Shown: piece by piece, positions 12,958 to 23,679 of the stretch
Numbering within the stretch: position 1 is the first letter of the stretch
Layout: each line of letters opens with the position of its first letter
DNA from: Bradyrhizobium sp. Ce-3
Lineage (GTDB): Bacteria; Pseudomonadota; Alphaproteobacteria; Rhizobiales; Xanthobacteraceae
Reading direction: 5' to 3'
NCBI RefSeq assembly: GCF_022835695.1
Contig: NZ_BQUV01000012.1
Span: forward strand, 124,001 to 188,000
DNA length: 64,000 nucleotides
The notes under the pieces: generated by a model
What the model saw: the letters and a program-made list of their open reading frames with translations, nothing else
What the model was told of the DNA's origin: nothing
Database searches by the model: none
Program-made: the position numbers and the translations under genes

Positions 12958-13677
12958 ATGCGCTCCGGAGTGATCGCACAGAAGGTCGGGATGACGCGGG
13001 TCTTTACGGAGACCGGCGAGCATATCCCTGTGACCGTGCTGAAGTTGGGCAACTGCCAGGTGCTGGGCCACCGCACGACCGAGAAGAACGGCTATGTCGC
13101 GCTTCAGCTCGGCTCGGGCGCCCGCAAGACGGTGTACATGCCGAAGGCCGAACGCGGCCAGTTCGCGGTCGCCAAGGTCGAGCCGAAGCGCAAGGTCGCC
13201 GAGTTCCGCGTGTCCGAGGACGCGCTGATCCCGGTCGGCGCGGAAATCCAGGCGGACCATTTCGTGGTCGGCCAGTTCGTCGACGTGACCGGCACCTCGA
13301 TCGGCAAGGGCTTTGCCGGCGGCATGAAGCGCTGGAATTTCGGCGGTCTGCGCGCCACCCACGGTGTGTCGATCTCGCACCGTTCGATCGGTTCGACCGG
13401 TGGCCGTCAGGACCCCGGCAAGACCTTCAAGAACAAGAAGATGCCCGGTCACATGGGCGTCGACCGCATCACCACGCTCAATCTGCGCGTGGTGCAGACC
13501 GACGTCGAGCGCGGCCTGATCCTCGTCGAAGGTGCCGTTCCCGGCTCCAAGGGCGGCTGGATCTCGGTGCGCGACGCCGTCAAGAAGCCGCTGCCGAAGG
13601 AAGCCCCGAAGCCCGGCAAGTTCAAGGTTGCCGGCGGCGAGGCTGTCGAGGCTTCGGCCGAGAAGGAGGGGGTGTGA
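12958..13677 (+). CDS. rplC: 50S ribosomal protein L3
   Basis: The 239-residue L3 reaches toward the peptidyl-transferase centre and starts 50S assembly. [15 protein letters not shown] opens it, and [20 protein letters not shown] contains the glutamine that PrmB methylates in E. coli. It is about 30 residues longer than E. coli L3 because of a Lys/Pro/Glu-rich C-terminal tail, as in other alphaproteobacteria. A small hairpin gtccgc/gcggac (12920-12936) lies in the 54-base leader. One base separates its stop from rplD. Confidence 0.98.
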   Translation: MRSGVIAQKVGMTRVFTETGEHIPVTVLKLGNCQVLGHRTTEKNGYVALQLGSGARKTVYMPKAERGQFAVAKVEPKRKVAEFRVSEDALIPVGAEIQADHFVVGQFVDVTGTSIGKGFAGGMKRWNFGGLRATHGVSISHRSIGSTGGRQDPGKTFKNKKMPGHMGVDRITTLNLRVVQTDVERGLILVEGAVPGSKGGWISVRDAVKKPLPKEAPKPGKFKVAGGEAVEASAEKEGV

Positions 13678-13678
13678 G

Positions 13679-14299
13679 ATGGAATTGAAAGTCACCACCC
13701 TTGAAGGCAAGGACGCTGGTTCGGTCCAGCTGTCGGACGCGATCTTCGGTCTCGAGCCGCGCGCCGACATCATTCAGCGCTGCGTGCAGTGGCAGCTGAA
13801 CAAGCGTCAGGCCGGCACCCACAAGGCCCAGGGCCGCGCCGACGTCTGGCGCACCGGCAAGAAGATGTACAAGCAGAAGGGCACCGGCGGCGCCCGTCAC
13901 GGCTCGGCCCGCGTGCCGCAGTTCCGCGGCGGTGGCCGTGCGTTCGGTCCGGTGGTTCGCTCCCATGCGACCGACCTGCCGAAGAAGGTGCGCGCGCTGG
14001 CGCTGAAGCATGCGCTGTCGGCCAAGGCCAAGGACGGCGGGTTGATCGTGATCGACAACGCGCAGCTCGAGGCCGCCAAGACCAAGGCGCTGCTCGGTCA
14101 CTTCTCGGGTCTCGGCCTGACCAACGCGCTGATCATCGACGGCGCGGAGCTGAACAACGGTTTCGCGACCGCGGCCCGCAACATCCCGAACATCGACGTG
14201 CTGCCGATCCAGGGCATCAACGTCTACGACATTCTCCGCCGCCACAAGCTGGTGCTGACCAAGGCTGCGGTTGATGCGCTGGAGGCGCGCTTCAAATGA
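13679..14299 (+). CDS. rplD: 50S ribosomal protein L4
   Basis: The 206-residue L4 lines the exit tunnel. Its tunnel loop is recognisable in [20 protein letters not shown] and [15 protein letters not shown]. The start [11 protein letters not shown] one base after the rplC stop suggests translational coupling; a longer upstream frame within rplC is a shadow. In E. coli L4 represses the S10 operon; the leader needed for that was not identified here. The 3' end overlaps rplW by four bases (ATGA). Confidence 0.98.
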   Translation: MELKVTTLEGKDAGSVQLSDAIFGLEPRADIIQRCVQWQLNKRQAGTHKAQGRADVWRTGKKMYKQKGTGGARHGSARVPQFRGGGRAFGPVVRSHATDLPKKVRALALKHALSAKAKDGGLIVIDNAQLEAAKTKALLGHFSGLGLTNALIIDGAELNNGFATAARNIPNIDVLPIQGINVYDILRRHKLVLTKAAVDALEARFK

Positions 14300-14595
14300 A
14301 GAACATCGATCCGCGCCACTACGACATCATCATCTCGCCGGTCGTGACCGAAAAGGCGACGCTCGCCTCGGAGCACAACAAGGTGCTGTTCAAGGTCGCC
14401 GCCAAGGCGACCAAGCCGCAGATCAAGGAAGCGGTCGAGAAGCTGTTCGACGTCAAGGTGAAGAGCGTCAACACCCTCGTCCGCAAGGGCAAGACCAAGG
14501 TGTTCCGCGGCAATCTCGGCTCGCAGTCGGATATCAAGCGCGCGATCGTGACCCTGGAAGAGGGCCACCGCATCGACGTGACTACCGGACTATAA
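14296..14595 (+). CDS. rplW: 50S ribosomal protein L23
   Basis: The 99-residue L23 sits at the tunnel exit and is the docking site for trigger factor and [22 protein letters not shown] and [15 protein letters not shown] are typical of bacterial L23. It starts inside the end of rplD (ATGA overlap) and is followed 12 bases later by rplB, consistent with coupled translation. Confidence 0.98.
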   Translation: MKNIDPRHYDIIISPVVTEKATLASEHNKVLFKVAAKATKPQIKEAVEKLFDVKVKSVNTLVRKGKTKVFRGNLGSQSDIKRAIVTLEEGHRIDVTTGL

Positions 14596-14607
14596 GGCGC
14601 AACGACG

Positions 14608-15441
14608 ATGGCATTGAAAACCTTTAATCCCACGACGCCGGGCCAGCGCCAGCTGGTCATGGTCGATCGTTCGGCGCTCTACAAGGGCAAGCCGGTGAAG
14701 ACCCTGACCGAGGGCAAGCTCGGCAACGGCGGTCGTAACAACACCGGTCGCATCACCGTGCGCTTCCGCGGCGGCGGCCACAAGAAGGCCTACCGCACCG
14801 TCGACTTCCGCCGCGACAAGGTGGACATGCCGGCGGTCGTGGAGCGGCTCGAGTACGATCCGAACCGCACCGCGTTCATCGCGCTGATCAAGTATCAGGA
14901 CGGTGAGCTGGCCTACATCCTGGCGCCGCAGCGTCTGGCCGCGGGCGACACCGTCGTCGCCGGCAACTACGTCGACGTCAAGCCGGGCAACGTCATGCCG
15001 CTCGGCAACATGCCGGTCGGCACCATCGTGCACAACATCGAGCTGAAGATCGGCAAGGGCGGCCAGCTGGCGCGCTCCGCCGGCACCTATGCCCAGATCG
15101 TCGGCCGCGACCAGGACTACGTGATCGTCCGCCTGAACTCGGGCGAGCAGCGTCTCGTGCACGGCCGTTGCCGCGGCACGATCGGCGCGGTCTCGAACCC
15201 GGATCACATGAACATCTCGATCGGCAAGGCCGGTCGTACCCGCTGGCTCGGCTGGCGTCCGCACAACCGCGGCGTCGTCATGAACCCGATCGATCACCCG
15301 CACGGCGGTGGTGAAGGTCGTACCTCGGGCGGTCGTCACCCGGTTACTCCGTGGGGCAAGCCGACCAAGGGCAAGAAGACCCGCACCAACAAGTCGACCA
15401 ACAAATTCATTCTCCTCAGCCGCCACAAGCGGAAGAAGTAA
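14608..15441 (+). CDS. rplB: 50S ribosomal protein L2
   Basis: The 277-residue L2 is needed for subunit joining and peptidyl transfer. [17 protein letters not shown] is the usual N-terminus. The motif [17 protein letters not shown] near the C-terminus carries the conserved histidine associated with peptidyl-transferase function, and the end is Lys/Arg-rich. Length and order (rplW-rplB-rpsS) are standard. Confidence 0.98.
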   Translation: MALKTFNPTTPGQRQLVMVDRSALYKGKPVKTLTEGKLGNGGRNNTGRITVRFRGGGHKKAYRTVDFRRDKVDMPAVVERLEYDPNRTAFIALIKYQDGELAYILAPQRLAAGDTVVAGNYVDVKPGNVMPLGNMPVGTIVHNIELKIGKGGQLARSAGTYAQIVGRDQDYVIVRLNSGEQRLVHGRCRGTIGAVSNPDHMNISIGKAGRTRWLGWRPHNRGVVMNPIDHPHGGGEGRTSGGRHPVTPWGKPTKGKKTRTNKSTNKFILLSRHKRKK

Positions 15442-15453
15442 GGAACGCCGGAC

Positions 15454-15732
15454 ATGGTTCGTTCAGTCTGGAAAGGCCCGTTCGTCGAGGGTTCTCTGCT
15501 CAAGAAGGCAGATGCCGCCCGTGCGTCCGGCCGTCACGACGTCATCAAGATCTGGAGCCGCCGCTCCACCATCCTGCCGCAGTTCGTCGGCCTGACCTTC
15601 GGTGTCTACAACGGCCAGAAGCATGTGCCGGTGGCGATCAACGAGGAAATGGTGGGTCACAAGTTCGGCGAGTTCTCGCCGACCCGGACCTTCCACGGCC
15701 ACTCGGGCGACAAGAAAGCCAAGAAGGCTTGA
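15454..15732 (+). CDS. rpsS: 30S ribosomal protein S19
   Basis: The 92-residue S19 forms a complex with S13 at the 30S head near the A-site t[22 protein letters not shown] and [19 protein letters not shown] are the family hallmarks. It is 12 bases after rplB and 10 bases before rplV. Confidence 0.98.
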   Translation: MVRSVWKGPFVEGSLLKKADAARASGRHDVIKIWSRRSTILPQFVGLTFGVYNGQKHVPVAINEEMVGHKFGEFSPTRTFHGHSGDKKAKKA

Positions 15733-15742
15733 GGAATAGACG

Positions 15743-16129
15743 ATGAGCAAACCAAAGCGCGAACGTAGCCTCGCGGACAATGAGGCCAAGGCCGTCGCCC
15801 GCATGCTGCGCGTCAGCCCGCAGAAGCTGAACCTGGTGGCGCAGCTGATCCGCGGCCGCAAGGCGTCCGCTGCGCTCGCCGACCTGCAGTTCTCGCGCAA
15901 GCGGATCGCGGTCGACGTCAAGAAGTGCTTGGAATCGGCGATCGCCAACGCCGAGAACAACCATGACCTCGATGTCGACGATCTCGTCGTTGCCGAGGCG
16001 CATGTCGGCAACGGCATCGTGATGAAGCGTTTTGCTCCGCGCGGCCGTGGCCGTTCGGGCCGTGTGTTCAAACCGTTCTCGCACCTGACCATCGTGGTTC
16101 GTCAGGTCGAGGCCGAGGCAAGCGCCTAA
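15743..16129 (+). CDS. rplV: 50S ribosomal protein L22
   Basis: The 128-residue L22 lines the exit tunnel beside L4. [20 protein letters not shown] and the C-terminal beta-hairpin region [20 protein letters not shown] are seen. The N-terminus is extended by a short Lys/Arg/Glu-rich stretch ([16 protein letters not shown]), common in alphaproteobacteria. Confidence 0.98.
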   Translation: MSKPKRERSLADNEAKAVARMLRVSPQKLNLVAQLIRGRKASAALADLQFSRKRIAVDVKKCLESAIANAENNHDLDVDDLVVAEAHVGNGIVMKRFAPRGRGRSGRVFKPFSHLTIVVRQVEAEASA

Positions 16130-16149
16130 GAAGGGCGCAGGAGAAGACG

Positions 16150-16851
16150 ATGGGTCAAAAGATCAATCCAATCGGGCTGCGTCTCGGCATCAACCGGACC
16201 TGGGACTCCCGTTGGTTCGCCGGCAAGCAGGAATACGGCAAGCTGCTGCACGAGGACGTCAAGATCCGCGAGATCCTGCACAAGGAGCTCAAGCAGGCGG
16301 CCGTCGCCCGCATCGTGATCGAGCGTCCGCACAAGAAGTGCCGCGTGACGATCCATTCGGCCCGTCCGGGTGTCGTGATCGGCAAGAAGGGCGCCGACAT
16401 CGACAAGCTGCGCAAGAAGGTTGCCGACATCACCTCGTCGGACGTCGTCATCAACATCGTCGAAATCCGCAAGCCGGAGCTCGACGCGACCCTGGTCGCT
16501 GAATCGATCGCCCAGCAGCTCGAGCGCCGCGTTGCGTTCCGCCGTGCCATGAAGCGCGCCGTGCAGTCGGCGATGCGTCTCGGCGCCGAGGGTATCCGTA
16601 TCAACTGCTCGGGCCGTCTCGGCGGCGCCGAAATCGCGCGCATGGAGTGGTACCGCGAAGGTCGCGTGCCGCTGCACACGCTGCGCGCCGACGTCGACTA
16701 CGGCGTTGCCACCGCGTTCACGACCTTCGGCACCTGCGGCGTCAAGGTCTGGATCTTCAAGGGCGAGATCCTCGAGCACGATCCGATGGCCCAGGACAAG
16801 AAGATGGCCGAGGGCGACAACACGCCGCGTTCGCGCCGCGACGCCGCTTGA
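16150..16851 (+). CDS. rpsC: 30S ribosomal protein S3
   Basis: The 233-residue S3 lies at the mRNA entry channel and contributes to helicase activity. [16 protein letters not shown] opens it, the KH domain signature [16 protein letters not shown] is at about residues 77-92, and the C-terminal domain contains [21 protein letters not shown] short charged tail follows. All family elements are present. Confidence 0.98.
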   Translation: MGQKINPIGLRLGINRTWDSRWFAGKQEYGKLLHEDVKIREILHKELKQAAVARIVIERPHKKCRVTIHSARPGVVIGKKGADIDKLRKKVADITSSDVVINIVEIRKPELDATLVAESIAQQLERRVAFRRAMKRAVQSAMRLGAEGIRINCSGRLGGAEIARMEWYREGRVPLHTLRADVDYGVATAFTTFGTCGVKVWIFKGEILEHDPMAQDKKMAEGDNTPRSRRDAA

Positions 16852-16881
16852 GGCAAAGCAGGAATTTGAGGGCTTAAAGCC

Positions 16882-17295
16882 ATGATGCAACCTAAGAAAA
16901 CGAAGTTCCGGAAGGCGCATAAGGGCCGTATCCACGGCGTTGCGACCTCTGGCGCGACGTTGGCGTTTGGCCAGTTCGGCCTGAAGGCGATGGAGCCTGA
17001 GCGCGTCACCGCCCGTCAGATCGAAGCCGCCCGCCGCGCGCTGACCCGTCACATGAAGCGCGCCGGCCGCGTCTGGATCCGCGTGTTCCCGGACGTGCCG
17101 GTGTCGAAGAAGCCCGCCGAAGTCCGCATGGGCTCCGGCAAGGGCGCCCCGGAATTGTGGGTGGTCCGCGTCAAGCCGGGCCGCGTGATGTTCGAGATCG
17201 ACGGCGTGCCGGTGCAGACTGCGAAGGAAGCGCTGACCCTCGCCGCCGCCAAGCTGCCGATCAAGACGCGCTTCGTTGCGCGCATTGCGGAGTAA
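16882..17295 (+). CDS. rplP: 50S ribosomal protein L16
   Basis: The 137-residue L16 contacts the A-site tRNA and organises the central protuberance. [18 protein letters not shown] and the conserved run [20 protein letters not shown] are intact; the arginine in this loop region is the site modified by YcfD in some bacteria. It begins 30 bases after rpsC and ends 5 bases before rpmC. Confidence 0.98.
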   Translation: MMQPKKTKFRKAHKGRIHGVATSGATLAFGQFGLKAMEPERVTARQIEAARRALTRHMKRAGRVWIRVFPDVPVSKKPAEVRMGSGKGAPELWVVRVKPGRVMFEIDGVPVQTAKEALTLAAAKLPIKTRFVARIAE

Positions 17296-17300
17296 TCGCC

Positions 17301-17507
17301 ATGGCCGAGATGAAAGTTGAAGACATTCGCGCGATGAGCGACGACCAGCGGGAAGACGCGGTCCTTAACCTGAAGAAGGAACGCTTCAACCTGCGTTTCC
17401 AGCGCGCCACCGGGCAGCTGGAGAACACCTCGCGGATGCGGGAAGCCCGCCGCGATATCGCTCGTATCAAGACCATCGCCGCGCAGTTGCGCGCGAAGAA
17501 GAAGTAA
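17301..17507 (+). CDS. rpmC: 50S ribosomal protein L29
   Basis: The 68-residue L29 is a two-helix protein at the tunnel exit next to L23. [21 protein letters not shown] and [19 protein letters not shown] are diagnostic. The ATG at 17301, five bases after the rplP stop, gives the normal length; a longer frame reaching into rplP is a shadow. Confidence 0.97.
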   Translation: MAEMKVEDIRAMSDDQREDAVLNLKKERFNLRFQRATGQLENTSRMREARRDIARIKTIAAQLRAKKK

Positions 17508-17518
17508 GGGGCTAGGCT

Positions 17519-17767
17519 ATGCCGAAACGTACTCTGCAGGGCGTGGTCGTCAGCGACAAGCAAGCCAAGACCATCGTGGTGCGCGTCGATCGCCGCTTCA
17601 CCCACCCGATCTACAAGAAGACGATCCGCCGTTCCAAGAACTACCACGCGCACGACGAGAGCAACGAGTTCAAGCCGGGTGACATGGTCTGGATCGAGGA
17701 ATCGAAGCCGATCTCGAAGCTGAAGCGCTGGACCGTGGTCCGGGGCGAACACAAGAAAACGGCCTGA
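17519..17767 (+). CDS. rpsQ: 30S ribosomal protein S17
   Basis: The 82-residue OB-fold protein S17 binds 16S rRNA early in assembly. [21 protein letters not shown] and [19 protein letters not shown] are typical. It ends the S10 set; the 75-base gap to rplN is the classical S10/spc junction, but no terminator is visible, so transcription probably continues. Confidence 0.98.
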   Translation: MPKRTLQGVVVSDKQAKTIVVRVDRRFTHPIYKKTIRRSKNYHAHDESNEFKPGDMVWIEESKPISKLKRWTVVRGEHKKTA

Positions 17768-17842
17768 TTACCTCGGCCTGGCCGAAGTCATTCAGGGAAA
17801 TTTTGGGCGCGCTAAAGCGCAGAAAGAGGACGAGGTGCATCA

Positions 17843-18211
17843 ATGATTCAGATGCAGACCAACCTCGACGTGGCCGATAATTCAGGCGCACGCCGTGTCA
17901 TGTGCATCAAGGTTCTTGGAGGTTCCAAGCGCCGCTATGCCACCGTGGGCGACGTTATCGTTGTGTCGATCAAGGAAGCCATTCCGCGTGGCAAGGTGAA
18001 GAAGGGCGACGTGATGAAGGCCGTCGTGGTCCGGGTCCGCAAGGACATCCGCCGCGCCGACGGTTCGGTCATCCGTTTCGACCGCAACGCCGCCGTGCTG
18101 ATCAACAATCAGTCCGAGCCGGTCGGCACCCGTATCTTCGGGCCGGTGCCGCGCGAGCTGCGCGCCAAGAACCACATGAAGATCATTTCGCTCGCCCCGG
18201 AGGTGCTGTGA
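17843..18211 (+). CDS. rplN: 50S ribosomal protein L14
   Basis: The 122-residue L14 forms an intersubunit bridge and is the binding site of Rsf[22 protein letters not shown] is a family signature, and [25 protein letters not shown] the conserved end. It opens the spc genes. Its TGA overlaps the ATG of rplX by one base (TGATG), a coupling arrangement. Confidence 0.98.
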
Positions 18212-18525
18212 TGGCTGCCAAGATCCGCAAGGGCGACAAGGTGATGGTGCTCACCGGGCGCGACAAGGGTCGCACCGGCGAGGTGTTCGAGGTGCGTCCG
18301 GACGAGAACAAGGCTCTCGTTCGCGGCATCAACATGGTGAAGCGTCACCAGAAGCAGACCCAGAACCAGGAAGGCGGCATCATCTCCAAGGAGATGCCGA
18401 TCGACCTTTCGAACGTCGCGTATGTCGGCAAGGACGGAAAGCCGACCCGCATCGGGTTCAAGATTCAGGCCGATGGCAAGAAGGTTCGTGTTGCCAAGAG
18501 CTCGGGAGCAGAGATCGATGGCTGA
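18211..18525 (+). CDS. rplX: 50S ribosomal protein L24
   Basis: The 104-residue L24 is a KOW-domain assembly initiator of the 50S subunit. [22 protein letters not shown] carries the KOW motif, and [17 protein letters not shown] the loop. The start shares its A with the rplN stop. The 3' end overlaps rplE by eight bases. Confidence 0.98.
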   Translation: MAAKIRKGDKVMVLTGRDKGRTGEVFEVRPDENKALVRGINMVKRHQKQTQNQEGGIISKEMPIDLSNVAYVGKDGKPTRIGFKIQADGKKVRVAKSSGAEIDG

Positions 18526-19075
18526 TACCGCTTACATTCCGCGCCTGCGCACGGAGTACGACAAGAAGATCCGCGGCATGATGACCGAGAAGTTCGGTTA
18601 TGCCAACGTGATGCAGGTGCCGCGCCTCGACAAGGTCGTGCTCAACATGGGCGTGGGCGATTCCGTCAACGACCGCAAGAAGGCCGAGACCGCCGCCGCC
18701 GAGCTGAGCCAGATCGCCGGCCAGAAGGCGATCGTGACCTATTCGCGGATCGCGATCGCGACCTTCAAGCTGCGCGAGAACCAGCCGATCGGCTGCAAGG
18801 TCACGCTGCGCAAGACCCATATGTACGAGTTCATCGACCGCCTGGTGAACGTGGCGCTGCCCCGCGTCCGCGACTTCCGCGGCCTGAACCCGAAGAGCTT
18901 CGACGGCCGCGGCAACTATTCGCTCGGCATCAAAGAGCACATCATTTTCCCCGAGATCGACTTCGACAAGGTCTCGGAAGCGCGTGGCATGGACATCACG
19001 GTCTGCACCACCGCCAAGACCGACGACGAGGCGCGTGCCTTGTTGACCGCTTTCAATTTCCCGTTCCGGCAGTGA
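18518..19075 (+). CDS. rplE: 50S ribosomal protein L5
   Basis: The 185-residue L5 binds 5S rRNA in the central protuberance. [19 protein letters not shown] and [19 protein letters not shown] are diagnostic. The ATG at 18518 gives the usual [15 protein letters not shown] start and overlaps the end of rplX. Confidence 0.98.
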   Translation: MADTAYIPRLRTEYDKKIRGMMTEKFGYANVMQVPRLDKVVLNMGVGDSVNDRKKAETAAAELSQIAGQKAIVTYSRIAIATFKLRENQPIGCKVTLRKTHMYEFIDRLVNVALPRVRDFRGLNPKSFDGRGNYSLGIKEHIIFPEIDFDKVSEARGMDITVCTTAKTDDEARALLTAFNFPFRQ

Positions 19076-19121
19076 GTAGCTGAGCCAAAGCCACTCAAAC
19101 GCGGATACCCAGGAGCCAAGC

Positions 19122-19427
19122 ATGGCAAAGAAGAGTTCAGTCGAGAAGAACAACCGGCGCAAGCGGATGGCGAAGAACGCCGCTCCGCAGCGTGAGAAGC
19201 TGAAGGCGATCATCGCCGACAAGACCAAGCCGATGGAAGAGCGCTTCGCGGCGACGCTGAAGCTCGCCGAGATGCCGCGCAACTCGTCGCCGACGCGCAT
19301 CCGCAACCGTTGCGAGCTGACCGGGCGTCCGCGCTCGAACTATCGCAAGAACAAGCTCTCGCGCATCGCGCTGCGTGAACTCGGCTCCAAGGGCCTGGTT
19401 CCCGGCCTCGTGAAGTCGAGCTGGTAA
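19122..19427 (+). CDS. rpsN: 30S ribosomal protein S14, zinc-independent form
   Basis: The 101-residue S14 is a head protein of the 30S subunit. [25 protein letters not shown] (shown in shorter form as [10 protein letters not shown]) carries only one cysteine, so this is the long form without the CxxC zinc ribbon. The position between rplE and rpsH is standard. Confidence 0.97.
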   Translation: MAKKSSVEKNNRRKRMAKNAAPQREKLKAIIADKTKPMEERFAATLKLAEMPRNSSPTRIRNRCELTGRPRSNYRKNKLSRIALRELGSKGLVPGLVKSSW

Positions 19428-19443
19428 GGGGAGGGTCGGAACA

Positions 19444-19842
19444 ATGTCTACGCACGATCCGATCAGCGATCTCATCACCCGCATCCGCAACGCGCAGATG
19501 CGTTCGAAGTCCAAGGTCTCGAGCCCCGGCTCGAAGATGCGCGCCAACGTGCTCGAAGTGCTGAAGTCCGAGGGTTACATCCGCGGCTACGCCAGCGTCG
19601 AGCATGCCTCGGGCCGCAGCGAGCTCGAGATCGAGCTGAAGTATTTCGATGGCGAGCCGGTCATCCGCGAGATCGAGCGGGTGTCGAAGCCGGGCCGCCG
19701 CGTTTACGCCTCGGTGAAGAACCTGCCGCGCGTGAACAACGGTCTCGGCATTTCGGTGTTGTCGACGCCGAAGGGAATCATGGCTGACCACGAGGCGCGC
19801 GACGCCAACGTGGGCGGCGAAGTTCTCTTCACGGTGTTCTGA
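19444..19842 (+). CDS. rpsH: 30S ribosomal protein S8
   Basis: The 132-residue S8 binds the central domain of 16S r[18 protein letters not shown] opens it, and [21 protein letters not shown] is the conserved C-terminal signature. In E. coli S8 represses translation of the spc operon at rplE; no comparable site was verified here. Confidence 0.98.
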   Translation: MSTHDPISDLITRIRNAQMRSKSKVSSPGSKMRANVLEVLKSEGYIRGYASVEHASGRSELEIELKYFDGEPVIREIERVSKPGRRVYASVKNLPRVNNGLGISVLSTPKGIMADHEARDANVGGEVLFTVF

Positions 19843-19856
19843 GGAAGGATTTTACG

Positions 19857-20390
19857 ATGTCACGTATCGGCAAAAGGCCGGTGGCGATCCCGTCGGGTGT
19901 GACGGCGACCGTCGAGGGCCAGACCGTCAAGGTGAAGGGGCCGAAGGGCCAGCTTCAGTTCGTCGTGCACGACGACGTCGAGGTGAAGTTCGAGAACGGC
20001 CAGGTCAAGGTCGCGCCGCGCGTCAAGACCAACCGCGCGCAGGCGATGTACGGCACCGCGCGCGCGCAGGTCGCCAACCTCGTCGAGGGCGTCACCAAGG
20101 GCTTCGAGAAGAAGCTCGAGATCACCGGCGTCGGCTACCGCGCCGCGATGCAGGGCAAGAACCTGCAGCTCGCGCTCGGCTACAGCCACGACGTGGTCTA
20201 TGCGATCCCGGAAGGCATCACCATCGCGGTGCCGAAGCCGACCGAGATCATGATCACTGGCAACGATCCGCAGCGCGTCGGCCAGGTCGCCGCCGAGATC
20301 CGCGCCTACCGTCCGCCGGAGCCCTACAAGGGCAAGGGCGTGAAGTACGCCAACGAATTCATCTTCCGCAAGGAAGGCAAGAAGAAGTAA
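19857..20390 (+). CDS. rplF: 50S ribosomal protein L6
   Basis: The 177-residue L6 lies near the factor-binding centre. [21 protein letters not shown] and the C-terminal [20 protein letters not shown] are typical. It is 14 bases after rpsH and 11 before rplR. Confidence 0.98.
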   Translation: MSRIGKRPVAIPSGVTATVEGQTVKVKGPKGQLQFVVHDDVEVKFENGQVKVAPRVKTNRAQAMYGTARAQVANLVEGVTKGFEKKLEITGVGYRAAMQGKNLQLALGYSHDVVYAIPEGITIAVPKPTEIMITGNDPQRVGQVAAEIRAYRPPEPYKGKGVKYANEFIFRKEGKKK

Positions 20391-20401
20391 CGGAGCCGGT
20401 C

Positions 20402-20761
20402 ATGTCACTCAAGGTTACGAATGCCCGGCGCAAGCAGCGCGTGCGCCTTGCGCTTCGCCGCTCGGCAGGCGGCCGTCCGCGGCTGTCGGTGTTCCGCTCG
20501 TCCAAGCACATCTACGCCCAGGTCATCGACGACCAGAAGGGCGAGACGCTCGCCTCCGCCTCGTCGCTGGAGAAGACCCTGCGCGACGCTGGCAAGACCG
20601 GCGCCGACATCGATGCGGCGAAGGCCGTCGGCAAGCTGCTGGCGGAGCGCGCGGCGCAGAAGGGTGTCAAGGAAGTCGTGTTCGATCGCGGCGCCTACAT
20701 CTATCACGGGCGCGTCAAGGCGCTCGCGGATGCGGCGCGCGAAGGCGGATTGAGCTTCTAA
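20402..20761 (+). CDS. rplR: 50S ribosomal protein L18
   Basis: The 119-residue L18 binds 5S rRNA with L5. [20 protein letters not shown] and the end [21 protein letters not shown] are diagnostic. It is followed by a 58-base gap to rpsE. Confidence 0.98.
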   Translation: MSLKVTNARRKQRVRLALRRSAGGRPRLSVFRSSKHIYAQVIDDQKGETLASASSLEKTLRDAGKTGADIDAAKAVGKLLAERAAQKGVKEVVFDRGAYIYHGRVKALADAAREGGLSF

Positions 20762-20819
20762 ACGAATCGATCGATTACAAGGAAAGAGGCGTAAGGCCTC
20801 CTAGAGATTGGAAAACACC

Positions 20820-21395
20820 ATGGCAGGTGAACGCGAACGCGGCGGACGCGAACGGAGCAGGGAGCGCGAGGAGCGCGACAGCGAGTTCGTCGACAAGCTC
20901 GTCCACATCAATCGCGTGGCGAAGGTCGTCAAGGGCGGCAAGCGCTTCGGCTTCGCGGCGCTGGTCGTGATCGGCGATCAGAAGGGCCGGGTCGGGTTCG
21001 GCCACGGCAAGGCGCGCGAAGTTCCGGAAGCGATCCGCAAGGCGACCGAGTCGGCGAAGCGCAATTTGACGCGCGTTGCCCTTCGCGAAGGCCGCACGCT
21101 GCATCACGACGTCGCCGGTCGTCACGGTGCCGGCCGCGTCTATCTGCGTACCGCTCCGGCGGGTACCGGCATCATCGCCGGCGGCCCGATGCGCGCGGTG
21201 TTCGAGACGCTCGGCATCCAGGACGTGGTGGCGAAGTCGATCGGCTCGTCGAATCCCTACAACATGGTTCGCGCGACTTTCGACGCGCTGAAGCATCAGG
21301 ATTCGCCGCGCTCGGTGGCTGCGCGCCGCAACATCAAGGTCTCCACCCTGCAGTCGCGCCGCGTCGGCGGCGACGCCGAAGTGGTGGCGGAATAA
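20820..21395 (+). CDS. rpsE: 30S ribosomal protein S5
   Basis: The 191-residue S5 affects decoding accuracy and lies at the mRNA entry. The dsRNA-binding-like domain with [19 protein letters not shown] and the second domain with [19 protein letters not shown] are visible. The charged start [20 protein letters not shown] is an alphaproteobacterial N-terminal extension. ATG 20820 was chosen over a TTG four codons upstream. Confidence 0.97.
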   Translation: MAGERERGGRERSREREERDSEFVDKLVHINRVAKVVKGGKRFGFAALVVIGDQKGRVGFGHGKAREVPEAIRKATESAKRNLTRVALREGRTLHHDVAGRHGAGRVYLRTAPAGTGIIAGGPMRAVFETLGIQDVVAKSIGSSNPYNMVRATFDALKHQDSPRSVAARRNIKVSTLQSRRVGGDAEVVAE

Positions 21396-21429
21396 CCCGC
21401 GCGACCAGCGCTTTCTGGAGTTCAAGACG

Positions 21430-21621
21430 ATGGCCAAGGCCAGCAAGACGATCAAGGTCGAGCAGACCGGCAGCGCAATCCGCCGCCATCACTCGCAGCG
21501 TTCGACGCTGATCGGCCTCAAGCTCAACAAGATCGGCCGGGTTGCCGAGCTGCAGGACACCCCTGAAGTTCGCGGCATGATCAGCAAGGTTCAGCATCTC
21601 GTCCGCGTCGTCGGCGAGTAA
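21430..21621 (+). CDS. rpmD: 50S ribosomal protein L30
   Basis: The 63-residue L30 is a small 50S protein. [20 protein letters not shown] and [21 protein letters not shown] are characteristic. Neighbours rpsE and rplO are in the standard spc order. Confidence 0.97.
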   Translation: MAKASKTIKVEQTGSAIRRHHSQRSTLIGLKLNKIGRVAELQDTPEVRGMISKVQHLVRVVGE

Positions 21622-21642
21622 GCAGAGATAAGGAGAAGGGCG

Positions 21643-22128
21643 ATGAAGCTCAGCGATATCGCCGACAACGCCGGCTCGCGCAAGAAGCGCATGCGTGTCG
21701 GCCGTGGCATCGGTTCCGGCAAGGGCAAGACCTCGGGCCGCGGCGGCAAGGGCCAGACCGCGCGTTCGGGCGTCCGCATCAAGGGTTTCGAAGGCGGCCA
21801 GATGCCGATGCATCGCCGTCTGCCGAAGCGCGGCTTCAACAACATCTTCCGGCTCGACTTCGCCGAGATCAATCTCGACCGTCTGCAGGAAGCGATCGAC
21901 AACAAGCTGGTCGATGCCGGCGCGACGGTGAACGCCGAGTCGCTCGTGAAGGCCGGCGTGCTGCGCCGCGCCAAGGACGGCCTGCGGCTGCTCGGCCGTG
22001 GCGAGATCAAGACCAAGCTGACCATCGAGGTGCACGGCGCCTCCAAGTCGGCCATTGCCGCGGTCGAGAAGGCCGGCGGCTCGGTCAAGATCCTGGCGCC
22101 CGCCAAGGACGAAGGCGAGGCGGCGTAA
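21643..22128 (+). CDS. rplO: 50S ribosomal protein L15
   Basis: The 161-residue L15 is a late-assembly 50S protein. The Gly-rich N-terminal arm [20 protein letters not shown] and [18 protein letters not shown] are typical. The gene is followed by a 145-base gap with a long hairpin before secY. Confidence 0.98.
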   Translation: MKLSDIADNAGSRKKRMRVGRGIGSGKGKTSGRGGKGQTARSGVRIKGFEGGQMPMHRRLPKRGFNNIFRLDFAEINLDRLQEAIDNKLVDAGATVNAESLVKAGVLRRAKDGLRLLGRGEIKTKLTIEVHGASKSAIAAVEKAGGSVKILAPAKDEGEAA

Positions 22129-22129
22129 C

Positions 22130-22171
22130 ATCTGCGTCATTGCCCGCTTCCTGCGCGGGCAATCCGCAGAT
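22130..22171. repeat. two-tier hairpin between rplO and secY
   Basis: The inner stem ttgcccgc (22140-22147) / gcgggcaa (22155-22162) is nested in an outer stem atctgcg (22130-22136) / cgcagat (22165-22171). No T run follows, so it is unlikely to be a simple terminator; it could tune secY expression or protect the mRNA end. Confidence 0.6.
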
Positions 22172-22273
22172 CGAATGATGGACTTATCGAGGCCGAGCAC
22201 CAGATAATGTCCGGCGTCTGCCGGCTGCCCAGAGGGGGCACCGGCGAAGGGGCTCCGGGAAGAAAGCCGAACC

Positions 22274-23608
22274 ATGGTCTCAGCAGCCGAACAACTTGCC
22301 GCCAACCTCAATTTCGGACAGCTGGCGAAAGCCGACGAGCTGAAGAAGCGCATCTGGTTCACCCTGGGTGCGCTGCTTGTTTATCGGCTCGGCACCTACA
22401 TCCCGCTGCCGGGCATCGACCCCAACATCTGGGAGCAGGTGTTCCGCAGCCAGTCCGGCGGCATCCTCGGCATGTTCAACATGTTCGCCGGCGGCGGCAT
22501 CCACCGTATGGCGATCTTCGCGCTCAACATCATGCCGTACATCTCGGCATCGATCATCGTGCAGCTGTTGACCACCGTGTCGCCGCAGCTCGAGGCGCTG
22601 AAGAAGGAAGGCGAGGCGGGCCGCAAGACGCTGAACCAGTACACCCGCTATTTGACGGTGATCCTGGCGCTGTTCCAGTCCTACGGCATCGCGATCGGCC
22701 TCGAGGGTGCCGGCAACGTCGTCAGCGACCCCGGCATGTTCTTCCGGATATCGACCGCGATCACGCTGACCGGCGGCACCATGTTCCTGATGTGGCTCGG
22801 CGAGCAGATCACCTCCCGCGGCATCGGCAACGGTATCTCGCTGATCATCCTGTCCGGCATCGTCGCCGAACTACCGTCGGCGCTTGCCAACATGCTGGAA
22901 CTCGGCCGCCAGGGCGCGATGTCGACCGGCCTGATCCTGATCGTCATCGTGATGGCGGTCGCCGTGATCGCCTTCATCGTGTTCATGGAGCGGGCGCAGC
23001 GCCGGCTGCTGATCCAGTATCCGAAGCGCCAGGTCGGCAACAAGATGTTCGAGGGCCAGTCCTCGCATCTGCCGCTCAAGCTCAACACCTCGGGCGTGAT
23101 TCCGCCGATCTTCGCCTCGTCGCTGCTGCTGCTGCCGACCACGGTTGCGAACTTCAATGCCGGCAAGGGGCCGGAGTGGTTCCAGTGGCTCACCACCCAG
23201 CTCAGCCACGGCCGTCCGCTGTTCCTGCTGATGTATCTGGCGCTGATCGTGTTCTTCGCCTTCTTCTACACCGCGATCGTGTTCAACCCGACCGAGACCG
23301 CGGACAATCTGAAGAAGCACGGCGGCTTCATCCCGGGCATCCGCCCCGGTGAGCGCACGGCGGAATATATCGACTACGTGCTGTCGCGCATCACGGTGCT
23401 CGGCGCGATCTACCTCGCGATCGTCTGCCTGATTCCTGAAATTCTGATTTCCTACGCATCGGTCCCGTTCTACTTTGGTGGCACTTCGCTCCTGATCGTC
23501 GTCAGCGTGACGATGGATACGGTGTCGCAGGTGCAGGGCTATCTGCTCGCTCATCAGTATGAAGGGCTGATCAGGAAGTCGAAGCTCAGGGGAGGCCGCC
23601 GCCGCTGA
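22274..23608 (+). CDS. secY: protein translocase subunit SecY
   Basis: The 444-residue SecY is the channel subunit of the SecYEG translocon in the inner membrane. About ten hydrophobic segments are apparent. FTLGALLVYRLGTYIPLPGID marks the first helix and plug region, and GIGNGISLIILSGIVAELP and PGIRPGERTAEYIDYVLSRIT are conserved loops. The start is set at MVSAAEQLAANLNFGQL, after ggga/gaa purine-rich sequence. It belongs to the spc operon; rpmJ, often next, is not here. Confidence 0.97.
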   Translation: MVSAAEQLAANLNFGQLAKADELKKRIWFTLGALLVYRLGTYIPLPGIDPNIWEQVFRSQSGGILGMFNMFAGGGIHRMAIFALNIMPYISASIIVQLLTTVSPQLEALKKEGEAGRKTLNQYTRYLTVILALFQSYGIAIGLEGAGNVVSDPGMFFRISTAITLTGGTMFLMWLGEQITSRGIGNGISLIILSGIVAELPSALANMLELGRQGAMSTGLILIVIVMAVAVIAFIVFMERAQRRLLIQYPKRQVGNKMFEGQSSHLPLKLNTSGVIPPIFASSLLLLPTTVANFNAGKGPEWFQWLTTQLSHGRPLFLLMYLALIVFFAFFYTAIVFNPTETADNLKKHGGFIPGIRPGERTAEYIDYVLSRITVLGAIYLAIVCLIPEILISYASVPFYFGGTSLLIVVSVTMDTVSQVQGYLLAHQYEGLIRKSKLRGGRRR

Positions 23609-23679
23609 TCGCGGCGCGGCGCCGAACTCAAAACACAGGTGTGCGGAATTCGCCCACCTAGCCGGGGGGCGAAACAGAT

